From Tubiluchus corallicola (lineage: Eukaryota; Priapulida; Priapulimorpha; Priapulimorphida; Tubiluchidae): a stretch of DNA of 40,533 bases. The translations under genes were made by a program, and so were the position numbers. Below are positions 13,401 through 21,088 of the stretch, one piece after another. How positions within the stretch are numbered: position 1 is the stretch's first letter; each line of letters opens with the position of its first letter. The notes beneath the pieces are model-generated. The model saw only the letters and a program-made list of their open reading frames with translations. It made no database searches and had not been told where the DNA came from. Location: contig JAQGDQ010000061.1 in the NCBI GenBank assembly GCA_030141605.1, forward strand, positions 265,001 to 305,533. Direction: 5' to 3'.

Positions 13401-16400
13401 CATCAATCTTACACTATGACTGGTTTGGATCACATGTATTATTTTAGACATGATGTACAGTCGTAGAGGCACTTTGCCAACCAAAACATTTGCACAATGC
13501 TGCCTTCTCTACTGCATTCGACTTTGACTTTACTGATGATCATTAATCATATTGTCAAGTAGACGATGATCATCACTTATTTGTTCTCTTTGCATAGTTG
13601 CGGTTCACTTGCGTATTATAACCTTCATTATAGCTTATTGCCCAAGAGTTTATGCAAGTTATACTTATGATATGCTAGTGGTTTCCTTTTGAAGCTCTTG
13701 CTGAATACAGAATGTTTAATCAGTTAACTGTTGCTGTTTTGCCACCGATGCAGCGGCAATAATCTGCCAGCGTTCTTTGCAACTTTATATTACAAGCGTA
13801 AACGTCATATGGAGAACTAAGAGCATAGAGTTAATTTTGAAAAATGGACATTTAGTGCAAAAACCTAACATTTAAAGTTCTTACAGCCTTTGGAATGCAT
13901 ACTAAGCTGATGAGTAATGACTATACTTCTATTCAAATACTACTAATACTTCGCCGATCAACTAATAGATTCAGTCAGTTAATTGGAACAAAACACTTCT
14001 ATCCCAAAGTGAGGTCTATGAAGCGGTGCCTACTGTACATATATGACACATACTGTATGCAGTGTCTTTTAATGGCAAAGTCATGTGCTAATTTAAAATG
14101 TATTTAAAATGAAATTCTTGCAATCTTTGACTCTCAATATGCAAAATTTTCTGATTTAATTTCAATTTAGGGAGTGAGGTGGACAACTTTGAAATCCATT
14201 CTCCTTGTACACGTCGTATGTCAGCAAGGTCACACTCCACACCAAAGCGAGGTGGGTTGCGGTCTGAATCCGTCAAAGAGAATCCACTGGAGGAAACAAA
14301 ACTCACCGAGAAGAAAGATGATGAAAAAATCTCTACGCATTCTTCTCGGAAAAGCTCTGTTTCTTCGATTGACGATGAGACTAGCACGAGCGTCAGCATG
14401 CCAGAACTGGAAAAAATAGATTTGTTTGAAGAAGAAATGACGGAAAAACTAACTGTGGCCGAGGCGACGGAAGAAGAGGAATCGCCGCACAAATCACCTC
14501 GCCGAGGAAGTCGAGTTGGTCTTCGTTCCCATCGAGAAGAGTTGGAGCAGGTTGATGTATTAGAAAAAGCGTTACCATTGCATGTGGACACGGATTTACC
14601 TGATGGTAAGTTATCTTGCTTTTTTGAAGAAGAGAAATGTATTTTTTATTGAAAAACCCCATAGTTAAAACAGTGAGAAGGCACAATATTTCAAACCACC
14701 ATTGCAATTTAATGACAAAAAGAGAAAAGAGGGAAAATCCATGTAAGGACACTAGTGCTTATTTTGTTGTATTTTCTCGAGTTTTTTGTATTATTTAAAA
14801 ATAAAAGACCACAATTAAAAAGTTTTTATGCAAAAGCACGGCAACGTCAGTGTGGTTATTTCCTTATAACATCATCATAATCAAAACTTCGGCGCACTTT
14901 GTTGCTCCACCTAATATAAACTTAAAATATGGTTGTAGATCAAGCATCCAGTTGTCTGGTGAGTGACTTCAAAGGAGAAGATGAGAAAACTTCACCTACA
15001 GAAAAGTCTGCAGCTGCAGAGGTTAAAGTAGACACGTCAGTCAGGGTGGACCTGACACCTTTACCTGATGGAATAAGCGCTTGTGCGGGAGGTGGTTGCT
15101 CACCTTCTGGCTCAGTTTCGGGCTCATCTGGCACTTGGAGCCCTCGAGAAGCCAATGGTGTGAGTCGAAGGACGTCTGTCTTGTTGAGTAAAACGAAGAC
15201 GGGAGTTTCCAAAAAATCTGCCGATGCTGAACTGGTGCCCAAGAAAAGAGCAATTGCAACTAGGTAAGTAAGGCAGAGACACAAAATGTATGAAATATAA
15301 GCAATATGAGTTGCAAACTTGTTTACAATTTTGCGAGAAAATCTTGTAAAAGTTTTGTTGAAGAATTTATTTTTTTATAGAGTTTTGCATCTTGATTGAT
15401 CTAATTATCAAGTGTTCAGAACATAATTGGTGCAAGTTTAATGAAAGACTAATAAGTCACAACTTTGCCATAGTCTCTGTGTTATGATTTTTGTAGATTG
15501 TCTTCACTGCTAATAATTGTTTGTAAAAATGAAACTGGTACTGTTTTGCCTAGAGAATTAGAAATCACTAGTTTGAGAGTACAAATTCCATTTCCAGTTA
15601 CAATCAGGTCTGATTTGTCTGCAACAATCTGCTTTTACAATTTTGTCTCGTGTTATTAATTATGTGTGTGGAATTAGTTATATGTGTGGAAAGAATTTAG
15701 CTCAATCTACATAAAAACTTATCGGGTGCAAAATTTCCAATTTTTGTTACTTTATATTAAGATTAAATTGCATTGTCTTATATTTTTAGATCACATGATG
15801 AGACTGAGCCACTGAAGATTGTCACAGATGACTTACCAGATGATGGTCTTAATGCCTCATCTCCTAAAGTTACCCCGTCTCAACGCGTTTTGTCTCCAAA
15901 AAGCTCAAATGCTTCCATTCATTCCCCTTCACTGGTTTCCCCGAAGCACAATTCAAGTAAATTTTTCTCAACCTCACCCAAAGGTAACTCCTTATCACCT
16001 AAATTTAACAATGTAATACGCTCAACGAAAAGGGAAGGTGATTCTTCACATTCGCCTAAAGCTATTTCGGAACCGGGTAGCGTAAAAAGCAGTAAAGCAG
16101 CACGGAAACGGAGTATGAGTGCTCACGATGCTCCAAGTGCAAAGCGACTTCGACTAAATTCACTTCCTAACGGTTTGGAACACAGCAGAAAGCGGGTAAG
16201 AGTCAAATGTAAATGTAAAACTTTTCATATTTAAGCTCAGGAGTATGATTGTCACTACCAAATTTTAGCCATGCTATGTTGAAACTTTTTAGTGAAGACA
16301 AGATGATTCTTCCTACGTTACCTCACATCAGCAAAATATGTTAGCTCAGGAACGTAACAATTTATACCAATTATCAGTTCCGCATACACAGTCAGTGATG

Positions 16401-19400
16401 ACCTCACTATGATTAGCAACGACAAGTTTTGCAAAGGCAGTACTTAATTTTTAATGAGCATCTGGTCCGTGTTTGTGAGGTCAAAAAGTAAAATATGGGA
16501 CTGGTGCATGACATTGACAATGAAGCACAAAAGCTCGGTGATTTATCGCTATGCTGGACCATGATTTTTTAGGCTGTCCTGGCATTATGACTGCTAAACC
16601 TGTACATTGCTTATTTTTTGAGGTAAACCTGTGGTCTGATGCGAGAAGTGAACCGAGTACTATTGGTGAATCTGTTATTGAAAGATGAATTTATTGAAAG
16701 CGACCGTAACTTTGCAAGGTAAAGTAATTCTTAGCAAGGTCTGGATTCTGAAGTCATATATTAATGTTGCAGAAGCGAATGCGAACCACTAGCAGTTCTG
16801 ACTCTGAAGGCAGTTTGAGTGGCATTAGCGACCTGGACTCTGATTCAGATGCGAGCTCAGTGGATATTGATTTACAGAATGGCAATTTTAACGGGTCTGA
16901 TTTCACTTCACTGGACACAAACAGTAAGCATTTCATAAAGATAGAGGTTTTTTTATTCATTGCCGCTGTTCCTGTAATTAAGAGTTTCTTTTTCTTTGTT
17001 TTTTATTGCATGATTTTGTTATTCAATGTCACTGTTCGTATAAGTAAGAGTTGATCTATGTTATTTTGCAGTGCCCATTCTTTCTTTTTCCTTGTTTTTT
17101 AACTGAGGGTTTTTTATTTGTTGTAACTTTTCTTGTCAGTAAGAATTTATCTATGTTATTATTAATCATTCCATGTTTGTTACTAAAGTACATTATTGCT
17201 TTGTAAATACTTTTTCACATGTTTGAGTTTTTTAATATTACATGTTTTTAAATTGTTGACTTCATGTGCTGTTAGCCGCATTTCACCTTGTAGTTAATAG
17301 ATAGATTCATGCAGACTTTATGGATGTCAATTTATTATTATTGTGCATAAATACAGTATTAACGTTTGAATTTCTGAAACTTCTTTATAGTTAATGAGGA
17401 CACAGTTGAAGGAACTCTTCTTCACCCCTTGGATTTAGTCTGGGCAAAGTGTCCTGGTTATCCGTGGTACCCTGGCATGGTAAGTAGTGCTGTTAGCACT
17501 GTTGTAAACATAAAAAGTACGATAAGAAATTACTTTTATGTTTTGACAAACAGCTTTGTTTTTTACACAAGAAAGTTTTTTGGGTCTTTAGAGTGCAGGT
17601 ACAATAGTGCAGTGATATGCAGGTGTATGTTGTCATTGTGAGATTATGAGTGCCTATATTCTAGACCTACATATGAGGCAATTAAGTACTCCCTGCTGTT
17701 GTTATGGTGACATCTTGTGATGTAGATAAGACAAAAGTAAAAACTCAAAAATTGAATGTGTGTTTTTTCTAAGTGACTCGTAATATTTTGGCACAGTTAC
17801 GTTTACTTACTTATTCACGACTTACTTAATACTCTTAATACTACCCTTAATCACAGGATCTTGATAGAAATATTGGACTGTTATGTATGTGTATAAACTG
17901 TTATGTACTAGATGTCAACATTTTGATGATAACTTGACTATTTTCATTTGAGTTAGTAGCCTAAACTTAAAAAAAAAGTAATTTGTTCATAGATCATTGA
18001 TCCGAAGATGCCAAAAACTGGGCTGGTGCACTATGGAGTACCAATTCCACCTCCTCCTGACAATGTTTTGGAGTTGGAGAGCAAGCACCCAAATCCTGTT
18101 TATCTCATTCTCTTTTTTGATGTCCGGAGAACTTGGTGAGTATTAAACACGGGATACAATCTGGAATATTTTTTGGCATTTTAAAACTAGTTAGTCAGCG
18201 ACCGACTTGTATATATCAGGTATTCTACCATGTTTATATTTAATGCATTTAAATACAGTGAACAAGTCTTTTGAATGTTAGTCGTAACTTTACAGGCAAT
18301 GGTTACCAAGAGAAAAATTAAAATTACTGGGGACTGATCCAACTCTGGACCAACGAAACGTCTCCGCAGCACAAAGCTCTCGTATGTACAGCATTTATTT
18401 TGAGAAATTAATATTATATTAAAATTAATATTGTTTTTTATGTATATATATATATATACATATATATATCTTGTACACTGGAAAAAATTAGTTTTAAGTT
18501 TCATATTTTATTTTTGCCAAACTTTTCTCAAATGTGATTTTAAAATTGTATTTCCCTAACAAAAAAAAGCAAATTCTTTCCAAAATTTACGTTTTAAAAT
18601 GAAAAATAGATTTAGCTTTCCCTATTTTCTATCTAAATAATTTATGTGTTGTTCTATGTGCTTTCCTTCCATTTCGGTCACTTTGTGAAGCCTGGGTTGG
18701 AATTGGTCAAGCACTGAATTAATCCCTTTTTCTCTTTTTGTGCAAATTTTGCCCATTCTTGGAGCATTTTTGATTCTTTTTCGTTCAGAAGCATTTTTGA
18801 TTTTTCTTGCACAATTCACTTGCTGAGATATGGTCTTCCATATGCTAGACCTAGAGAATTTAAGTTATGTAGATAAAGAAATTCAAAAGCCGAGATTATT
18901 TTTTATTGAAAACAGTAAATATTGGAGAAATACCATTTCTTTTTGAACTTTTTAAAAATGTGATGTTTAAAATTGCATTTCTATAAAAAAGAAAACAAAA
19001 TTTACAACTAAATTTTTTCTTGTGCATAATATATACATATATGTTTATATTCATTGTTAGTCTCTTAAATTTTTATGCATTTTTGACTTGTAACATTTGC
19101 TTTATTAAAATATTTTGGAAGTAATCTTTTTTCCGGGCAACGCTGTATTATTTATTTTTTTGCAAAATAACTCATTTTTGTGGTTAGATTCCACTGTCAT
19201 GTCATGCCAACGACAGTATATTCAAATGTTAATGAAAGAGATTTTAATGGTAAACATTTGGATAGATATAAATCAGCTGGAAAGCATTAATACTACATTG
19301 AACCTAGTGTCTGCTGGTTAATACACATTGTTTCCTTTTGTCTTTCTTTTTTGCTGAATTGTTATGTGCTAGTTTTTAACTGCTTTCAGGGTTCCCACGG

Positions 19401-20042
19401 TCAGGGAAAATCCTGGAAAATCCTTGAAATTACAGGCTATCCTGGAAAGTCTTAGAAAAGTCAGGAAAAAAGATGATTTGATAAAAAGTCTGGGAAAATG
19501 ATGAAAATGGGGCAAAAAGCCAGGGAAATTAGAAAGGGTTGCTAAAATAATCACTGTGAACCGATATTTTTCGAAACATATTTTTCAGCAATTCGTGTTC
19601 ACATAAAATTTTGCTATGGCACGCTCCCAGTTTCAGTTTCTGTTCCAAAAATAATGATTGGATTAAGAAAGTTTATTTAATGTGATTAATGTGATTTATT
19701 GTAATTTCGTTAGCACTACTGCAACTGTGCCGACACATATATCAGTATATGTATGAATGTCCATACACAAAACCGTTTGAATGTGTATACTGGTAATACA
19801 ATTTCTGCTTATCTTGGTCATGGAAAATCAATATTTGGCCAGGGAAAAGTCATGGAAAACTCAGGGAAATTTATTTTAAATTTCTGTGGGAACCCTGTGC
19901 TTTGTTCTCACCAGTTTTTTATTGTGTTTTAGGGGAGAGAAGAGCAATAAAGAAAGCATTTAACAAGGCTATAGCTCACATGCACAAGGTCGCTGGAGTT
20001 GATAACAAAGTCGCAATTGTTTCAAATTCTGTTTGTACGTAG
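3735..20042 (+). CDS. BRPF1: BRPF-family (peregrin) chromatin scaffold protein, complete 18-exon gene
   Basis: BRPF proteins scaffold MOZ/MORF and HBO1 histone acetyltransferase complexes with ING5 and EAF6. They read histone tails through PHD, bromo and PWWP domains in the nucleus. The coding join is 3735-4403, 4798-5660, 6059-6212, 6537-6668, 7275-7403, 9777-9965, 10236-10365, 10673-10771, 11410-11532, 12729-12944, 14171-14605, 14939-15263, 15790-16195, 16773-16923, 17391-17479, 17993-18135, 18296-18381, 19933-20042. The total is 4449 nt, or 1482 residues plus TAG. All junctions are GT/AG and phase-consistent. Domains in order are C2H2 finger 23-47, EPC-like 200-262, PHD1 281-324, zinc knuckle 334-357, PHD2 390-451, bromodomain about 615-735, Ser/acidic linker about 755-1350, and PWWP about 1353-1440. 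The protein is about 270 residues longer than human BRPF1 (about 1214), and the excess is in the linker. The start is the first in-frame ATG, and its N-terminus matches the family. The gene is probably the single invertebrate pro-ortholog of BRPF1/BRD1/BRPF3, so the symbol is approximate. Confidence 0.95.
4404..4797 (+). other. BRPF intron 1
   Basis: The intron runs from a GTACGT donor to a TAAG acceptor. It is AT-rich and I see no other feature in it. Confidence 0.85.
4798..5660 (+). CDS. BRPF1: BRPF exon 2: EPC-like segment, PHD1-zinc knuckle-PHD2 module (residues 224-511)
   Basis: The exon opens with DYVWLELHN, continuing the EPC-like motif, and ends GAAAG|GTAACA (phase 2). PHD1 has C281, C283, C297, C300, H305, C308, C321 and C324. 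The zinc knuckle uses C334, C337, H354 and C357. PHD2 spans C390 and C393 through H414 and C417 to H451. In the family, the PZP module binds the unmodified H3 tail and DNA. The block [19 protein letters not shown] is the hallmark BRPF PHD1 sequence. A basic coiled segment ([16 protein letters not shown]) follows. All zinc ligands appear intact, so both PHD fingers should fold. Confidence 0.96.
5661..6058 (+). other. BRPF intron 2
   Basis: The intron runs from a GTAACA donor to a TGTTTCAG acceptor. It is AT-rich, with a short G run near 5989-5996. No other feature is seen. Confidence 0.85.
6059..6212 (+). CDS. BRPF1: BRPF exon 3: conserved helical linker (residues 511-562)
   Basis: The first G completes an AGG codon with exon 2. 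The exon encodes [20 protein letters not shown] followed by [20 protein letters not shown]. [21 protein letters not shown] is a signature shared by all BRPF proteins between PHD2 and the bromodomain. It ends CAG|GTAGAT in phase 0. Confidence 0.95.
6213..6536 (+). other. BRPF intron 3
   Basis: The intron runs from a GTAGAT donor to a CTTTTAG acceptor. Nothing else is recognised in it. Confidence 0.85.
6537..6668 (+). CDS. BRPF1: BRPF exon 4: helix preceding the bromodomain (residues 563-606)
   Basis: This 44-codon phase 0-0 exon encodes [20 protein letters not shown] followed by [11 protein letters not shown]. It aligns with the human [20 protein letters not shown] and [10 protein letters not shown] segment. 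It is predicted to be alpha-helical and charged. Confidence 0.95.
6669..7274 (+). other. BRPF intron 4
   Basis: This 606-bp AT-rich intron runs from GTGTGT to TTGTTGTAG. I see no gene or repeat in it. Confidence 0.85.
7275..7403 (+). CDS. BRPF1: BRPF exon 5: bromodomain N-terminal half, NIF-shelf region (residues 607-649)
   Basis: This 43-codon phase 0-0 exon encodes [20 protein letters not shown] followed by helix Z ([12 protein letters not shown]) and [11 protein letters not shown]. The RIFTQPV segment occupies the place of the NIF shelf next to the acetyl-lysine pocket in BRPF bromodomains. The donor is CAG|GTAGAA. A second in-frame donor 36 bases downstream is described among the findings. 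Confidence 0.93.
8075..8118 (+). repeat. Short tandem duplication, 25-bp period
   Basis: The 19-mer tttgtgcatcacaagagtt occurs at 8075-8093 and again at 8100-8118, giving a period of 25 bases. It lies within BRPF intron 5 and no function is suggested. Confidence 0.8.
9309..9507. mobile_element. MITE-like inverted-repeat element in BRPF intron 5
   Basis: The left arm contains ccagcacccacttaagcaaa and the right arm contains tttgcttaactgggtgttgg. They are near-perfect reverse complements, and weaker complementarity extends outward into A/T-rich flanks. The arms are about 55 bp each around a loop of about 85 bp with no coding capacity. The size and structure fit a non-autonomous DNA transposon. 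A target-site duplication could not be defined, so the outer borders are approximate. Confidence 0.6.
9777..9965 (+). CDS. BRPF1: BRPF exon 6: bromodomain core with acetyl-lysine-binding Asn (residues 650-712)
   Basis: This 63-codon phase 0-0 exon runs from TTCGTAG|GTG to CAG|GTATGG. It encodes [20 protein letters not shown], then [24 protein letters not shown] is the canonical bromodomain motif. N696 in the FFNEND stretch occupies the position of the conserved acetyl-lysine-anchoring asparagine. The bromodomain therefore looks binding-competent. Confidence 0.95.
10236..10365 (+). CDS. BRPF1: BRPF exon 7: end of bromodomain (residues 713-756)
   Basis: The exon begins [20 protein letters not shown], matching human [20 protein letters not shown], which is the C-terminal bromodomain helix. 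It ends AAATG|GTATGT in phase 1. This is the first of five consecutive phase-1 introns. Confidence 0.94.
10366..10672 (+). other. BRPF intron 7
   Basis: This 307-bp AT-rich intron has a GTATGT donor and a TTATTACAG acceptor. No other feature is seen. Confidence 0.85.
10673..10771 (+). CDS. BRPF1: BRPF exon 8: post-bromodomain helix (residues 756-789)
   Basis: This 99-nt phase 1-1 exon encodes [20 protein letters not shown]. It aligns with human EEQLKLLLERLDEVNAS and is predicted to be helical. Confidence 0.92.
10772..11409 (+). other. BRPF intron 8
   Basis: This 638-bp intron runs from GTAAGA to TTCATAG. Minus-strand open frames in it carry no recognisable motif. Confidence 0.85.
11410..11532 (+). 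CDS. BRPF1: BRPF exon 9: basic conserved segment (residues 789-830)
   Basis: This 123-nt phase 1-1 exon encodes [20 protein letters not shown] and then [20 protein letters not shown]. It aligns with human [21 protein letters not shown]. It ends GCAG|GTAAAG. Confidence 0.92.
11533..12728 (+). other. BRPF intron 9 with a transposon-end fragment
   Basis: This 1196-bp intron contains a stretch at about 12141-12212 that resembles a DNA-transposon terminus. Otherwise it is AT-rich with no gene. Confidence 0.8.
12141..12212. mobile_element. Fragment resembling a hAT-type transposon end
   Basis: The sequence gatgcccctcaaactttg is followed by ccgccctaggctatagccta and ends near aatacgcccctg. Read on the minus strand, this gives a CAGGGGCGTATT start, typical of hAT terminal inverted repeats. 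It includes a TAGGCTATAGCCTA palindrome at about 12173-12186. The opposite end was not found, so this is probably a truncated copy. The family assignment rests on remembered terminal motifs. Confidence 0.4.
12729..12944 (+). CDS. BRPF1: BRPF exon 10: acidic/Ser linker (residues 830-902)
   Basis: This 216-nt phase 1-1 exon runs from TTTATAG|AT to AATG|GTAAGT. Its peptide is rich in Asp/Glu, Ser and Arg (for example [20 protein letters not shown]). It is intrinsically disordered in appearance, with no named domain. It is accepted because of strong splice sites and a continuous frame between exons 9 and 11. Confidence 0.85.
12945..14170 (+). other. BRPF intron 10
   Basis: This 1226-bp AT-rich intron runs from GTAAGT to CAATTTAG. 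No supported feature was found in it. Confidence 0.8.
14171..14605 (+). CDS. BRPF1: BRPF exon 11: Ser/acidic low-complexity linker (residues 902-1047)
   Basis: This 435-nt phase 1-1 exon ends GATG|GTAAGT. It encodes alternating basic Ser-rich patches ([32 protein letters not shown]) and acidic patches ([16 protein letters not shown]). It resembles disordered regulatory linkers with possible phosphosites. It is considerably longer than the equivalent region in vertebrate BRPF1. Confidence 0.87.
14606..14938 (+). other. BRPF intron 11
   Basis: This 333-bp intron runs from GTAAGT to GGTTGTAG. Nothing else is seen in it. Confidence 0.85.
14939..15263 (+). CDS. BRPF1: BRPF exon 12: linker with conserved RRTSVLLSK motif (residues 1047-1155)
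   Basis: The exon spans phases 1 to 2 and ends CTAG|GTAAGT. It contains [17 protein letters not shown], matching the short conserved human GRRTSVLFSKK island in the otherwise variable linker. This confirms the reading frame through the disordered part. Gly/Ser-rich and basic segments flank it. Confidence 0.92.
15264..15789 (+). other. BRPF intron 12
   Basis: This 526-bp AT-rich intron runs from GTAAGT to TTTTTAG. No feature was found in it. Confidence 0.85.
15790..16195 (+). CDS. BRPF1: BRPF exon 13: SP-rich linker with basic NLS-like clusters (residues 1155-1290)
   Basis: The exon encodes repeated Ser-Pro/Ser-Pro-Lys motifs (SPKVTPS, LSPKSS, VSPKHN, TSPKGN, LSPKFN, HSPKAI), which are candidate proline-directed kinase sites. 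It also has [18 protein letters not shown], a probable nuclear localisation segment. It ends CGG|GTAAGA in phase 0. Confidence 0.9.
16196..16772 (+). other. BRPF intron 13
   Basis: This 577-bp intron runs from GTAAGA to TGTTGCAG. It contains no recognised element. Confidence 0.85.
16773..16923 (+). CDS. BRPF1: BRPF exon 14: Ser/Asp-rich linker (residues 1291-1341)
   Basis: The exon encodes [20 protein letters not shown], then [20 protein letters not shown]. It parallels the human [20 protein letters not shown] ... LPANGFSGG stretch. The SDSE/DSDSD patches look like CK2-type acidic phosphosites, which is an inference from composition. It ends AACA|GTAAGC in phase 1. Confidence 0.9.
16924..17390 (+). 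other. BRPF intron 14
   Basis: This 467-bp T-rich intron runs from GTAAGC to TTTATAG. It has loosely repeated 'ttgttttttattgcatg'-type text and no defined element. Confidence 0.8.
17391..17479 (+). CDS. BRPF1: BRPF exon 15: PWWP domain start (residues 1341-1370)
   Basis: The exon encodes [19 protein letters not shown] and ends ATG|GTAAGT in phase 0. The PWYP tetrapeptide (1365-1368) is a near-canonical PWWP motif, and LDLVWAKC is the family beta-strand. PWWP domains of BRPFs bind H3K36me3 and DNA. Confidence 0.95.
17480..17992 (+). other. BRPF intron 15
   Basis: This 513-bp intron runs from GTAAGT to TTCATAG. No feature is recognised. Confidence 0.85.
17993..18135 (+). CDS. BRPF1: BRPF exon 16: PWWP core (residues 1371-1418)
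   Basis: The exon encodes [20 protein letters not shown], then [13 protein letters not shown]. It matches human IIDPKMP, VPIPVPP and LYLVLFFDNKRTW. It ends in phase 2 within the Trp codon (ACTTG|GTGAGT). Confidence 0.95.
18296..18381 (+). CDS. BRPF1: BRPF exon 17: PWWP C-terminal helices (residues 1418-1447)
   Basis: The exon completes the split Trp codon and encodes [20 protein letters not shown]. It aligns with human [20 protein letters not shown]. It ends TCTC|GTATGT in phase 1. Confidence 0.94.
18440..18468. repeat. (AT)n microsatellite
   Basis: This is an alternating TA/AT run interrupted by single C or G bases (tatgtatatatatatatata, then catatatatat), in BRPF intron 17. Confidence 0.85.
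18622..18819 (-). pseudogene. Possible Tc1/mariner-type transposase C-terminal remnant
   Basis: A 65-codon minus-strand frame includes [20 protein letters not shown] followed by IEQHI. The pattern R-x2-(K/C)-x5-G-x-H-(I/F)-E-(Q/H) is common at the C-terminus of several Tc1/mariner transposases. No catalytic DDE residues or terminal repeats are visible, so the assignment is tentative. It could also be a chance frame in T-rich intron sequence. Confidence 0.22.
19387..19897. mobile_element. 511-bp MITE with terminal inverted repeats and 6-bp TSD
   Basis: The element begins CAGGGTTCCCACGG and ends CTGTGGGAACCCTG, an inverted repeat of at least 12 perfect bases. It is flanked by TGCTTT immediately on each side, which looks like a target-site duplication. 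The interior has short GGAAAA/CAGGGAAA motifs in both halves and no coding capacity. The CAGGG terminus is hAT-like, although classical hAT elements duplicate 8 bp. A 6-bp duplication would suggest an atypical hAT group or another superfamily. Confidence 0.8.
19933..20042 (+). CDS. BRPF1: BRPF exon 18: C-terminus and stop (residues 1447-1482)
   Basis: The C from exon 17 plus GG gives Arg. The exon then encodes [20 protein letters not shown] and ends at TAG 20040-20042. It aligns with the human [20 protein letters not shown] terminal helix of the PWWP region. The tail after the helix is short ([15 protein letters not shown]). Confidence 0.93.
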
Positions 20043-20917
20043 ACATAACGACAACGTGAACCGTTGTTGCACATATCAGCGTATCACTGTACAACTTTGT
20101 GCGTATGAGATTTCAAACTATTAGGATGTTCTTGTATATATGTATAACTTATAAAAAAGACAAACCACATTGCATTTACTATAAGTATGATTGTCTGTGC
20201 ACAGAGTAGCAACAAATGATGTTAAGAATTTTTATTAAGATCAGATGTAACCTACAATTATCTTTTTTGATTTTAATATTGGCCTTGTACATATCCATAG
20301 CTATGATTGTATTAACATTTTTAGATTAAGCGAGAATCATAGAAACGTCACGAGAGTTTTGAGACTGGCTAAGTCTATCTGTTTTCTTATAATTTGGCCA
20401 ACAGGTGGCAATAGTGCAATTTATGGAAAAATCGTTGAAGCCTTGTAAAAAACTGTGTATGTATGTAAAAAATCATTCCAGGGAAGATCTATTAAGTAAC
20501 TTTATTCGTAGATATAGTTATTTATATAATAATATTAACATGTGACAGCAGTTGCGTGAACTATTTATCTCGTTGTAACGTTTTTTTGTTTGTTTTGTCT
20601 ACAGCAGTTAGTTAATCCTCAACATCAGTAGTACCTAAGAAAATTAATTTTGTCATATGCTAATTTGACATATTAATTTCTGTATATGGTAATTACAAAG
20701 TTTGTAGCATCTAATTTCAGAAACAAAAAAGTAATTATTTTTCATTCTATAAGTGGCTTCAGTAAGCATGATTAACTTTGTTTGAAAAATTGTGTATCAA
20801 TTCTGTAATTTTAAAGCTTATATGTCAGTGGTTTATAAAAAAACCACTCCATGTTACTGCCGTGTTTTAAAAGCAAATTGTTGGGCATGCATTGAGTGAA
20901 ATTGTATGGTAAATTTC

Positions 20918-20923
20918 AATAAA
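20918..20923 (+). terminator. Candidate poly(A) signal AATAAA (BRPF)
   Basis: This is a canonical AATAAA hexamer about 880 bp after the stop codon, followed by a T-rich stretch. Position and motif are the only evidence. Confidence 0.45.
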
Positions 20924-21082
20924 TATTTTATTCCTGATTTTGATACCTATAGATAATGATATAAATCTATGGAATTAATTCAACTACCATTTACTATCAG
21001 TTACCATTTAAATATTTAGAACATTGTCTTTGAACTTTGTTGATATCATGGTAATGTGGCATGAGATTCATAATTTATTTAG

Positions 21083-21088
21083 AATAAA
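21083..21088 (+). terminator. Alternative poly(A) signal AATAAA (BRPF)
   Basis: This is a second AATAAA, followed within 30 bp by a TTGTGTTGTTT stretch that resembles a GU-rich downstream element. Confidence 0.4.

Larger units (their letters stand above)
18382..19932 (+). other. BRPF intron 17 (last intron), transposon-rich
   Basis: This 1551-bp intron holds an (AT)n tract at about 18440-18468. It has a minus-strand reading frame with faint similarity to a mariner-type transposase tail (18622-18819). A 511-bp MITE at 19387-19897 sits just 35 bp upstream of the final exon. Confidence 0.85.

Noticed and set aside
14088-14591. Minus-strand Ser-rich 167-codon frame
   Set aside because: It is antisense shadow of BRPF exon 11. 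The sense frame has matching splice phases on both sides.
19369-19554. Minus-strand 61-codon frame
   Set aside because: It lies in the MITE terminus and its GGAAAA-rich subterminal repeats, and matches no protein family.
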